A stretch of DNA of 64,000 nucleotides from CAVZVW01 sp963778845 (GTDB taxonomy: Bacteria > Actinomycetota > Actinomycetes > Actinomycetales > Kineosporiaceae). Below are positions 49,268 to 56,804 of the stretch, in pieces (within the stretch, counting starts at the first letter, position 1; the number at the start of each line of letters is the position of its first letter). The stretch lies in contig CAVZVW010000001.1 of assembly GCA_963778845.1 (NCBI GenBank), forward strand, positions 744,001 to 808,000. Direction: 5' to 3'. A program made the translations under genes and the position numbers. The notes below the pieces were generated by a model, which had not been told where the DNA came from, ran no database searches, and saw nothing but the letters and a program-made list of their open reading frames with translations.

Positions 49268-51249
49268 CGAACAGGCTCCTTCTCACGGTCGTCGGCCGGC
49301 TCGGTCTGCTCGGGTGCCGGCAGGGCCGGCAACGGCCTGGCGGGGACGGCCGCGGCCAGCCCGCCGAGGATCAGCAACATCCCGCCCACCCAGATCCACA
49401 CCACCGCAGGGTTGGTGAACACCGTGACGGTCGCGACCTTCTGCTCCAGGTCGGCCGACTCGAGCACCACATACAGGTCACGCGTGAGCCCGGCGGCGAT
49501 GCCGACCTCGGCATTGGGCTGGTCGCGGTTGGCGAAGAGCACCTGCCGGGTTCCGACGGTGGCCTCGGGCTGACCGGCTGGGGTCGCCAGGGACACCACC
49601 GCGAGGAAGGTGGTGTGGTCGCTGGCGTCCTCGGCCCTCACGTCCATCAGGGACACGACGTGCCCGCCGACGGTGGCCTTCTCCCCGACGTGCAGCGTGG
49701 CGCGGCCCTCGCGCTGGTAGGACACGTTGACCGTCACCGCGGCCAGCAGGACCACCAGACCCACGTGGGCGATGTACGGACCGGCCGTGCGTAGCGTCGC
49801 CAGCAGACGTCGCGACCCGGTCGCGGCGGCGCCGGCGGCCCACGTGGAGCCGACCCGGGCGACCATGCGCTGGCCCACTGTGAGCATCGCCATCGCTGCG
49901 AGCGCCAGGACGAACGCGACCCCGATGTGACCGCCACCGAGCAGCAGCGACAGGCTGGCCACGACGGCGCCGAGCGCCACGCGCAGCACCAGCTCGCGGC
50001 GCCGGTTGGACGGCCGTGCTCCCGGCAGCAGGGGGCCTGCTGCGAGCACCCCGAGCAGGGCCACCCCGAGCGGGGTGACGACCACCCGGAAGAAGCCCGC
50101 GGTGACCGCGATCTCCTGACCCTTCAGGAGGCGGGAGATCAGCGGGTACATCGTCCCCCACAGCACCGCACCGGTGATCGCGATGAGCAGCCAGGTGAGC
50201 AGCTGGTGCCCCAGCGGGTCCTTGGCAGGGGTCTTGCGGTCACCCTTGAGCTCCGGCAGGCGCCACACGAGCAGCGCGCCGGACACGGCCAGGACCACCA
50301 TGATCGCGGTGCCGAGGATGGGGCCCAGGTTCGACTTGCCGAAGGCGTGCACCGAGGACACCACGCCCGAGCGGGTGAGGAACGTGCCGAACAGGCAGAG
50401 CACGAACGTGGCCATCACGAGCACCAGCCCGGCCACCCTGGGGCGCCCCGTCTTGCGGTCGGTCATGCCCGTGTGCAGCAGCGCGGTGCCGGTCAGCCAC
50501 GGCAGCAGGCTGGCGTTCTCCACCGGGTCCCAGCCCCAGTAGCCGCCCCAGCCGAGCTCGGCGTAGGCCCAGCGGGCGCCGAGCACGATGCCGGCCGTCA
50601 GGGCGATCCAGGACCAGAGGTTCCAGGTCTCGGCCAGGCGCATCCAGCGCCCCGGCCGCCCGCCCGAGGCCAGCCCGCCGATCGCGAGTGCGAACGGGAT
50701 GGTGTAGGCGACGTACCCGCCGTACAGGGCGAGGGGGTGGATGATCTGGGAGTAGTTCTGCAGCAACGGGTTGAGGCCCTGACCGTCCGGCTGCGCCTGC
50801 GGCATGCGCGTGAACGGGCTCTCCACGAGCACCGACAGGGCGGCGAACAGGCCGATCACGGTGGCCAACGCGGTCAGCGCGTACGGCGAGACGCCCCAGT
50901 GGCGGCGCCGGTTGAGCAGCACGATGCCGATCGAGCAGCCCGCGAGCATCCACGCCCACAGCAGCAGCGACCCGCCTTGGCCGGCCCAGAAGGCACCGAT
51001 GCGGTAGGGCACCGACAGCGAGCGGCTGGTGTACTCCACGACGTACTGCAGCGAGAAGTCGCCGCTGACCAGACCCCATACCAGGGCGAGGCCGCCGACC
51101 GTGACCGCCAGGCCCGCGGCGATGATCGCGCCTTCGGCGCTGCGGACGAGGTCGGGCCGGTGCCGCCGGGCGCCGAGCACGGAGGCGACGACCCCCCAGA
51201 CGCAGGCCGCCGTCGCCAGGATCAGCGCATAGGCGCCGAGCTCACCCAC
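49264..51249 (-). CDS. ccmF: Heme lyase CcmF/NrfE-family protein
   Basis: A 661-residue polytopic protein with about 14-15 spans and the WWD-type heme-handling motif WGGYWGWDPVENASLLPW. Further CcmF blocks are LWAWMLAG, YSQIIHPLALYGGYVAY, FGTFLTRSGVVSSVHAFG and the periplasmic YQREGRATLHVGEKAT part. It attaches heme from CcmE to the apocytochrome CxxCH. GTG 51249 (VGELGAYAL) is chosen; it overlaps the CcmD-like stop by eight bases. No CcmH gene is in the operon, so this CcmF may work alone, as in System I*. Confidence 0.93.
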   Translation of the reverse strand: MGELGAYALILATAACVWGVVASVLGARRHRPDLVRSAEGAIIAAGLAVTVGGLALVWGLVSGDFSLQYVVEYTSRSLSVPYRIGAFWAGQGGSLLLWAWMLAGCSIGIVLLNRRRHWGVSPYALTALATVIGLFAALSVLVESPFTRMPQAQPDGQGLNPLLQNYSQIIHPLALYGGYVAYTIPFALAIGGLASGGRPGRWMRLAETWNLWSWIALTAGIVLGARWAYAELGWGGYWGWDPVENASLLPWLTGTALLHTGMTDRKTGRPRVAGLVLVMATFVLCLFGTFLTRSGVVSSVHAFGKSNLGPILGTAIMVVLAVSGALLVWRLPELKGDRKTPAKDPLGHQLLTWLLIAITGAVLWGTMYPLISRLLKGQEIAVTAGFFRVVVTPLGVALLGVLAAGPLLPGARPSNRRRELVLRVALGAVVASLSLLLGGGHIGVAFVLALAAMAMLTVGQRMVARVGSTWAAGAAATGSRRLLATLRTAGPYIAHVGLVVLLAAVTVNVSYQREGRATLHVGEKATVGGHVVSLMDVRAEDASDHTTFLAVVSLATPAGQPEATVGTRQVLFANRDQPNAEVGIAAGLTRDLYVVLESADLEQKVATVTVFTNPAVVWIWVGGMLLILGGLAAAVPARPLPALPAPEQTEPADDREKEPVR

Positions 51250-51412
51250 GACCGACCTCCGGCTCTGCCCCCTGCGGGACCACGGGCGCCTGCTCCTGGA
51301 CGGCGAGCAGCCGGGTGAGGGAGCGCCGGCGTGCCTGCAGCCGCAGCGTGTAGCCGACATAGAGCAGGGTCAGTGCGCTGTATGCGGCGAACAGGGAGGT
51401 GGACCCGGTCAT
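51242..51412 (-). CDS. CcmD-like small membrane protein
   Basis: A 56-residue protein with one span (SLFAAYSALTLLYVGYTLRL) and a basic RRRSLTRLL end, the size and layout of CcmD. CcmD releases holo-CcmE from the CcmABC complex. It overlaps ccmC by four bases (ATGA) and ccmF by eight. Sequence similarity in such short proteins is weak, so the name rests on position and topology. Confidence 0.75.
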   Translation of the reverse strand: MTGSTSLFAAYSALTLLYVGYTLRLQARRRSLTRLLAVQEQAPVVPQGAEPEVGRG

Positions 51413-52161
51413 GCCGCCACCTCCTCGAGTTCCTGGGACAGCCGGGTCACGCACAGGCGCAACCGCACGAGATAAGCGAAGACGAGCGTGAAGGTGACCA
51501 TCCCGACCATGAGGGCTGCGAGCATGGAACCCGGCATCCGCGGGCCACCCGCCACCGCGATGATCTGCTGCGGGTGCAGGGTGCGCCACCACATCACCGA
51601 CAGGTAGACGATCGGCACGTCGAGGAACGCGAGGATGCCCACGACCGCGGAGAAGCGCGCGCGGCGTCCCGGGTCCGGCACGAACGTGCGCAGGGCCAGG
51701 TAGGCCACGTACAGCAGCCAGAGCACGAGGAACGAGGTGAGCCGCGGCTCCCAGGCCCAGTAGACCCCCCAGATCGCGCGCGCCCAGATCATGCCCGTGA
51801 CCAGCACGATGGTCGTGCACAGCAGGCCGACCTCGGCGCACGCCGCTGCGAGGGCGTCCCAACGCTCGTTGCGCGTCACCAGGTAGGTGATGCTGCCGAC
51901 GAACACGATGCCGAAGGCGAGGAACGACACCCAGGCCGAGGGCACGTGCCCGTAGAAGATGCGCTGGGAGACGCCCTGCGCCTCGTCCTGCGGGGCGAAG
52001 ACGAAGGCCATGTACACGAACACCGCGACGCTGGCGAGCGTGACGACCCCGAGGATGCTGGGCCTGCGCCGCCGCTGGGCCGGGGACGGGGAGTGGGCGA
52101 GCGTCGTGGTGCCGGGCCCGGGCACCTGGAGGCTGGACGGGGTGGACAGGCTGTTGCTCAT
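51409..52161 (-). CDS. ccmC: Heme exporter/handling protein CcmC
   Basis: A 250-residue protein with six spans. The heme-binding WWD-like motif is WGVYWAWEPRLTSFLVLW, flanked by HVPSAW and WWRTLHP with the two axial His residues of CcmC. The third motif residue here is Glu rather than Asp. It loads heme onto CcmE with CcmAB. ATG 52161 (MSNSLSTP) gives a hydrophilic start. It lies seven bases after ccmB. Confidence 0.92.
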   Translation of the reverse strand: MSNSLSTPSSLQVPGPGTTTLAHSPSPAQRRRRPSILGVVTLASVAVFVYMAFVFAPQDEAQGVSQRIFYGHVPSAWVSFLAFGIVFVGSITYLVTRNERWDALAAACAEVGLLCTTIVLVTGMIWARAIWGVYWAWEPRLTSFLVLWLLYVAYLALRTFVPDPGRRARFSAVVGILAFLDVPIVYLSVMWWRTLHPQQIIAVAGGPRMPGSMLAALMVGMVTFTLVFAYLVRLRLCVTRLSQELEEVAA

Positions 52162-52168
52162 CGGTTCC

Positions 52169-52900
52169 TCATTCCTCGACCACGAAGGCGAACGTCGCCA
52201 GCGCGACCAACAACACAAGGGCGTCGAACCCCAGCAGCAGCACGAGCCACTGCACGGCGTCGACGGAGCCGCTCGAGGCTGGGGCGGTGCCGGGGGCGGT
52301 CCCGAGCCCGCGCCGAGAGACCTCGACCGCGGCGATCATCAGGGGGATCACGATCGGCATGACGATCAGGGGCAGCACGGACTCACCGAGCCGGCTGCCG
52401 ACAGCGATCGCGGACAGCAGCGTCGAGACCGTGACCAGGCCGGTGGTGGCGAGCAGCACGGCTGCGAGCAGCACACCGGGCGAGGCGCCCGGCCGGGTGG
52501 GCGACAGGCCCACGAGCACGACGAACATCGGGACGACGAACGCCTCGATCGCGAAGACCATCGCGAGGTTGGCGCCGAGCTTGCCCAGGAAGACCGACTC
52601 GCGGGGGGCCGGCGACAGCAGCAGCCCCTCGATCGCGCGGTCCTCCTGCTCGCGGGCCATGGAGCGCCCGACGCCGAGCAGCACCGCGAACAGCAGGCTG
52701 ATCCAGAGCACCCCGGTGGCCGCACCTTCGCGGGCGGCGCCGTTCATGGGCAGGGTGAAGCTCGCCGTCACCAGCACCGCGATGGCGAACAGGCCTGCCG
52801 AGGAGAGCACGTCGCGGCTGCGCAGCTCCAGCCGCAGGTCCTTGCCGGCGATGATCATCGCGGCCCGTGGCGTGGACAGCGCGGGCGAGCCGGCGCTCAT
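52169..52900 (-). CDS. ccmB: Heme exporter permease CcmB
   Basis: A 243-residue six-span ABC permease: KDLRLELRSRDVLSSAG, AREQEDRAIEGLLLSPAPR and LGKLGANLAMVF are CcmB signatures. With CcmA it forms the ABC transporter that frees heme-loaded CcmE from CcmC. It overlaps ccmA by four bases (ATGA). Confidence 0.93.
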   Translation of the reverse strand: MSAGSPALSTPRAAMIIAGKDLRLELRSRDVLSSAGLFAIAVLVTASFTLPMNGAAREGAATGVLWISLLFAVLLGVGRSMAREQEDRAIEGLLLSPAPRESVFLGKLGANLAMVFAIEAFVVPMFVVLVGLSPTRPGASPGVLLAAVLLATTGLVTVSTLLSAIAVGSRLGESVLPLIVMPIVIPLMIAAVEVSRRGLGTAPGTAPASSGSVDAVQWLVLLLGFDALVLLVALATFAFVVEE

Positions 52901-53589
52901 GCGCCCACCTCCACGACATCGGCGCAGACGCGCAGGTCGGCGTCGGCGACGATCCGGCCCGCCTGCAGCGTCAGCAGGCGGTGCGGCCCCGAGGCCGCGC
53001 GGGCGCTGTCGTGGGTGCTCAGCATCACGGTGCGTCCCTCGGCCTGCAGCTGGATCAGCAGCCCCGCGAGTCGGTCGCCCGACGCCTCGTCGAGGCCGGT
53101 GAACGGCTCGTCGAGCAGCAGCACCTGGGGTTCGTGGAGCAGGGCCCGGGCCAAGGTCAGGCGCTGCCGCGTGCCGCGGGACAGTCCGCGCGCGGGGCGG
53201 TCGAGCACGTGGCTGACGTCGAAGCGCTCGGCGACGGACGCCGCGACCGCCCCCGGGTTCGGCAGGCTGAACAGGCGGGCGTGCAGCTCGAGGTTCTCCC
53301 GGCTGGTCAGCTCGCCGTAGAGCATGCTGTCGTGGGAGACGAAGCCGATCAGCCGACGCAGGCCAGGACCGGACTTGCGCTGGTCCACCCCCGCGAGGGT
53401 GACCCTCCCGCGCGTCGGCACGGCGAGCCCGGCCGCCATGCGCAGCAGCGTCGTCTTGCCCGCTCCGTTGTGGCCCATGAGAGCCACGTACGACCCTGGT
53501 GGCACGGCGAGGTCGACGCCGTCGAGCGCGCGGGTGCGACCGAAAGCCTTGGTGACACCCTCGAAGCGCAGTTCGTTAGCCGGACGCAC
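52897..53589 (-). CDS. ccmA: Heme exporter ATPase CcmA
   Basis: A 230-residue ABC ATPase: Walker A GHNGAGKTT, signature LSRGTRQRLTLARAL, Walker B VLLLDEP, switch His in STHD. It drives release of heme-CcmE. GTG 53589 (VRPANELRF) is chosen, overlapping the ccmE stop by 14 bases; a frame open to 53652 adds no homology. Full ABC motifs suggest it is active. Confidence 0.92.
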   Translation of the reverse strand: MRPANELRFEGVTKAFGRTRALDGVDLAVPPGSYVALMGHNGAGKTTLLRMAAGLAVPTRGRVTLAGVDQRKSGPGLRRLIGFVSHDSMLYGELTSRENLELHARLFSLPNPGAVAASVAERFDVSHVLDRPARGLSRGTRQRLTLARALLHEPQVLLLDEPFTGLDEASGDRLAGLLIQLQAEGRTVMLSTHDSARAASGPHRLLTLQAGRIVADADLRVCADVVEVGA

Positions 53590-54076
53590 CAGGAGTCCCC
53601 GAGGAGAACTTGGACGGGCACTTGGCCATGAGCTTGTCGGCGTGGAAGGCACCGTCGGTGCCCATCGAGCCTTCGGCCACGACCTGCGTACCCGGCTGCG
53701 CCGCCGTGCTCAGCGCCGTCGTCGTGGCGCCGGTGTAGACGACGTCCACGGTGGTCTTGTCGTCGGTGACGCGGAACGTCGTAGTGCCCGTTCCGGGCTG
53801 CGTCACCACGCTCCCCGCGACGAGCTTGCCGGCCAGCCGCACGTCGGTGGCCTGCGTGGCGACGTTCGCCGCGACCACCTCGGTGGGCGTGCGGTAGTAC
53901 ACGACCGAGCGCCCCAGCAAGCTGGTGGCCGCCCAGCCGAGCGACAGCGCGACGACCACGCCGAGCACGACCCACGGCAGTACCCGTCGCTTACGCTGCA
54001 GGGCCTCTGTCCCCTCAGCGTCCGAGCGGCCTTCGGACAACCCGAGCACCGCAACCTCCGATTTGGACCGAGCCAT
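53576..54076 (-). CDS. ccmE: Heme chaperone CcmE, Cys-type (CxxxF variant)
   Basis: A 166-residue protein with a cytoplasmic N-terminus, one span (VLPWVVLGVVVALSLGWAA) and the OB-fold domain (RLAGKLVAGSV, FRVTDDKTTVDVVYTG). In the classic protein heme binds covalently to His in HxxxY. Here the motif at FHADKLMAKCPSKF has Cys153, and Phe157 in place of Tyr. Cys-type CcmE (CxxxY) is known from archaea and Desulfovibrio (System I*); the Phe is a further change. It leads the ccm operon. The start ATG 54076 gives the family N-terminus. Confidence 0.92.
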   Translation of the reverse strand: MARSKSEVAVLGLSEGRSDAEGTEALQRKRRVLPWVVLGVVVALSLGWAATSLLGRSVVYYRTPTEVVAANVATQATDVRLAGKLVAGSVVTQPGTGTTTFRVTDDKTTVDVVYTGATTTALSTAAQPGTQVVAEGSMGTDGAFHADKLMAKCPSKFSSGTPGASG

Positions 54077-54164
54077 GGTGGCTTGATCGACCGATCTGCC
54101 CCTCCACGGCACCACCGGACTCGACCCTGCGAAGGATCCTTGCCTGATTAACGAGGTCGCTCTC

Positions 54165-54236
54165 AGGACCTTGGGCCCCGTGGGTGCCCGGACGGCGTTG
54201 CCTGGGACACACGTCCGTCAGGACCTTGGACCTGAG
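54165..54236. promoter_or_regulatory. Two redox-type boxes in the ccmE-resA divergent promoter
   Basis: AGGACCTTGGGCCCC (54165-54179) and CAGGACCTTGGACCTGAG (54219-54236) repeat a TCAGGACCTTGG core 54 bases apart. They lie 89-160 bases upstream of ccmE and 111-182 bases upstream of the thioredoxin gene. The core matches the boxes before nfnA and PFOR. They may control both divergent units. Confidence 0.45.
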
Positions 54237-54346
54237 AACGATCAACAACCGGGTGTGAGCATCAAGGCACGCCCGCACGCCGTTCATGCGGGGCCGTGCT
54301 CCCAGGCCGGCAACCGGGCCCGGGACCAGCAGGAAGCACACGAGGA

Positions 54347-55063
54347 ATGAGCGAGCAGACACCGGCCCGTCCCGAGGGTGACAGCCTCGACGACAGCATC
54401 GGGGACCGCGCCGCCACGATGCTGGTCGAGGACCCCCTGGCGGGGGGCCCCGACGCGACGTCGACGGAGGTGGGCCCGGGCGGCTTGGTCGACCCCGACC
54501 CCCAGGCCGAGGCGAAGCGCACTCGGGCCCGTGGCCTCGCCGTCCTCGCCGTCGTGCTCCTGGCCGTGGCGGGCCTCTTCGCGGCGGCCCTGTGGCCGCG
54601 CGGCGCGGCGGGCATCGCCGGGCAGGGCGGCAGTCTCGCGGCGAACCCGGTGGGGCTGGCGGCCCCGGACTTCACGCTGCAGCGCCTGGACGGCAAGGGC
54701 GACCTGAGCCTGTCCGACCTGCGAGGCAGGACCGTCCTGGTCAACTTCTGGGGCTCGTGGTGCGGGACGTGCCGGGCCGAGGCCGACGTCCTCGCCAAGG
54801 GCGAGAAGGTCTGGCGCGACAAGGGCGTGGTCTTCCTCGGCGTCGACGCGCGGGACAAGCCCGACTCGGCGCAGGCGTTCGAGAAGCAGTACGGGATCGA
54901 GTACCCGAGCGTGCAGGACCCGGACGCCGCGGTGTCGGGCCGGTACGGCGTGTTCGCCTACCCCGAGAGCTTCCTCGTCGGCCCCGACGGCCGCATCGTC
55001 GCCAAGTGGATCAGCGCGTTCGACCAGCCGACCCTGGACACGTTCCTGACCGACGCACTCTGA
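54347..55063 (+). CDS. ResA/CcmG-type thioredoxin-like protein
   Basis: A 238-residue membrane-anchored thioredoxin. A cytoplasmic acidic head of about 60 residues, one span (GLAVLAVVLLAVAGLFAAALW), then the TlpA/ResA fold: APDFTLQRLDG, WCGTC active site (Cys139, Cys142) and the cis-Pro in YPESFLV. It reduces the apocytochrome CxxCH Cys pair before heme attachment. It is divergent from ccmE and shares its promoter region. CGAGGA precedes the ATG. The long N-terminal head is unusual. Confidence 0.88.
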   Translation: MSEQTPARPEGDSLDDSIGDRAATMLVEDPLAGGPDATSTEVGPGGLVDPDPQAEAKRTRARGLAVLAVVLLAVAGLFAAALWPRGAAGIAGQGGSLAANPVGLAAPDFTLQRLDGKGDLSLSDLRGRTVLVNFWGSWCGTCRAEADVLAKGEKVWRDKGVVFLGVDARDKPDSAQAFEKQYGIEYPSVQDPDAAVSGRYGVFAYPESFLVGPDGRIVAKWISAFDQPTLDTFLTDAL

Positions 55064-55099
55064 CCGCCCGCCCCAGCCCTTCAGGGCGTACGCAGATCT

Positions 55100-55152
55100 G
55101 ACACAAGCCCCGCGACACGCCGGCTCGCCCCGGCGTGTCGCTGACTTGTGTC
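55100..55152. terminator. Nested double palindrome after resA
   Basis: Outer arms GACACAAG and CTTGTGTC enclose a perfect 12-base inner stem (55112-55123 and 55130-55141) with a CTCGCC loop. It lies 37 bases after the thioredoxin stop, probably a terminator. The layout resembles 25127-25203. Confidence 0.6.
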
Positions 55153-55265
55153 GGTCTTCGGTACATCGGCGGCACCGCCGTGAAGTGGGTGCGACGCCGG
55201 TGGCGATGAAGGCCTCGCGGCGTGTGACACTTTCCTCCCCGGCCGGGCCGCCAGAGAGGTGCCGC

Positions 55266-56639
55266 ATGGCGATCAGCGTCTTCGACATGTTCACGATCGG
55301 GATCGGACCGTCCAGCTCGCACACGGTCGGTCCGATGCGCGCGGCCCGCATGTTCGCCTGCGCACTGAGGGAGGCTGGGGCGCTCGACGCCGTCGCCGAC
55401 GTCCACGTGGAGCTCTTCGGCTCCCTGGGCGCCACCGGGCACGGCCACGGCAGCGACCGGGCGGTCATGCTCGGCCTGGAGGGCGAGGCGCCCGAGAGCG
55501 TCGACACCGGCCAGGTCGAGGCGCGCGTGGCCGCCATCCGGTCGAGCCGGCGTCTGCGGCTGCTCGGCAGCAAGGAGATCCCGTTCGACCCGGCCGAGGA
55601 CCTCGTGCTGCACCGCAGGCGCTCCCTGCCGGTACACCCCAACGGCATGCGCTTCGAGGCCAGGGACGCCGCGGGGGGCGAGCTCATGGCACGCGTCTAC
55701 TACTCCGTCGGGGGCGGCTTCGTCGTGGACGAGGCTGCCGCCGGTGCCGACCGGGTGAAGGCCGACGACACGGTCCTGCCCTACCCCTTCCGCACCGGGG
55801 ACGAGCTGCTGGAGGTCTGCGCACGTACGGGCCTGCCGATCAGCGGTGTGATGCTGGCGAACGAACAGGTATGGCGCACCGAGGCCGAGGTCCGCGCGGG
55901 GCTCCTGGCCATCTGGGGTGTGATGCAGGAGTGCGTGCGCAACGGGTGCAGCCAGGACGGCGTGCTGCCGGGGGGACTGCGGGTGACCCGTCGCGCGTCG
56001 CGGATGTACGCCAAGCTCAAGGAGGACGTGCACAGCATCGACCCGCTGCGGGTCATCGACTGGGTGAACCTCTTCGCCCTCGCCGTCAACGAGGAGAACG
56101 CCTCGGGTGGGCGCGTCGTCACCGCGCCCACCAACGGCGCGGCCGGGATCGTGCCCGCCGTGCTGCACTACTTCACACGCTTCGTGCCGGGTGCCGACGA
56201 CGACGGGGTCGTCCGGTTCCTGCTCACGGCCGCAGCGGTCGGCCTGCTCTGCAAGGAGAACGCCTCGATCTCGGGCGCGGAGGTCGGCTGCCAGGGCGAG
56301 GTGGGCTCGGCGTGCTCGATGGCCGCCGCCGGCCTGTGCGAGGTGCTCGGCGGGTCACCGGAGCAGGTGGAGAACGCCGCCGAGATCGGCATCGAGCACA
56401 ACCTCGGCCTGACCTGCGACCCTGTGGGCGGGCTGGTGCAGATCCCCTGCATCGAGCGCAACGCCATGGGGTCGGTGAAGGCGATCAACGCCGCGCGGAT
56501 CAGCCTGCGCGGCGACGGCACGCACATCGTGTCCCTGGACAAGGTGCTGAAGACGATGCGCGAGACCGGTGCGGACATGAAGGTCAAGTACAAGGAGACG
56601 TCGCGGGGCGGCCTCGCGGTCAACGTCATCGAGTGCTGA
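55266..56639 (+). CDS. L-serine ammonia-lyase (iron-sulfur type)
   Basis: A 457-residue single-chain L-serine dehydratase. Beta domain: SVFDMFTIGIGPSSSHTVGPMRAA; alpha domain: GGRVVTAPTNGAAGIVPAVL and the [4Fe-4S] Cys in GCQGEVGSACSMAAAG, LTCDPVGG and IPCIERN. It turns serine into pyruvate and ammonia in an oxygen-labile way. The pyruvate could feed PFOR in this genome. ATG 55266 follows AGAGGT. It stands alone between two hairpins or repeats; no glycine riboswitch was recognised in the 113 bases upstream. Confidence 0.94.
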   Translation: MAISVFDMFTIGIGPSSSHTVGPMRAARMFACALREAGALDAVADVHVELFGSLGATGHGHGSDRAVMLGLEGEAPESVDTGQVEARVAAIRSSRRLRLLGSKEIPFDPAEDLVLHRRRSLPVHPNGMRFEARDAAGGELMARVYYSVGGGFVVDEAAAGADRVKADDTVLPYPFRTGDELLEVCARTGLPISGVMLANEQVWRTEAEVRAGLLAIWGVMQECVRNGCSQDGVLPGGLRVTRRASRMYAKLKEDVHSIDPLRVIDWVNLFALAVNEENASGGRVVTAPTNGAAGIVPAVLHYFTRFVPGADDDGVVRFLLTAAAVGLLCKENASISGAEVGCQGEVGSACSMAAAGLCEVLGGSPEQVENAAEIGIEHNLGLTCDPVGGLVQIPCIERNAMGSVKAINAARISLRGDGTHIVSLDKVLKTMRETGADMKVKYKETSRGGLAVNVIEC

Positions 56640-56708
56640 GGGCCGCCGCCCGCCACGAGCCCGACGGGCTACGGCCGGCAGCACCGGATCGAGCCGGGTG
56701 ACGAGCCC

Positions 56709-56804
56709 GGTGTCGGTACCAGCCGGTGTCAGAACCAGCCCGGGTCAGTACCAGCCCGGGGTCAGTACCAGCCGGTGTCAGAACCAGCCGGGTCAGTACC
56801 AGCC
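56709..56804 (-). repeat. Six-copy tandem repeat spanning the end of the lysozyme-like gene
   Basis: Six copies of a 15-17-base unit, (G)GTCAG(T/A)ACCAGCC on the plus strand. The rightmost copy contains the last codons and stop of the lysozyme-like gene (GGCTGGTACTGA = Gly-Trp-Tyr-stop on the minus strand). The copies downstream of it would each again read Gly-Trp-Tyr or Gly-Trp-Phe and stop, except the last, where the TGA has changed. Probably slipped-strand duplication of the gene end. Confidence 0.85.

Noticed and set aside
55153..55265. Glycine or serine-responsive riboswitch before the serine dehydratase
   Set aside because: No tandem aptamer pattern or conserved core is seen in the 113 bases.
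56709..56804. CRISPR array
   Set aside because: Units are only 15-17 bases with no spacers and no cas genes; it is a simple tandem repeat.
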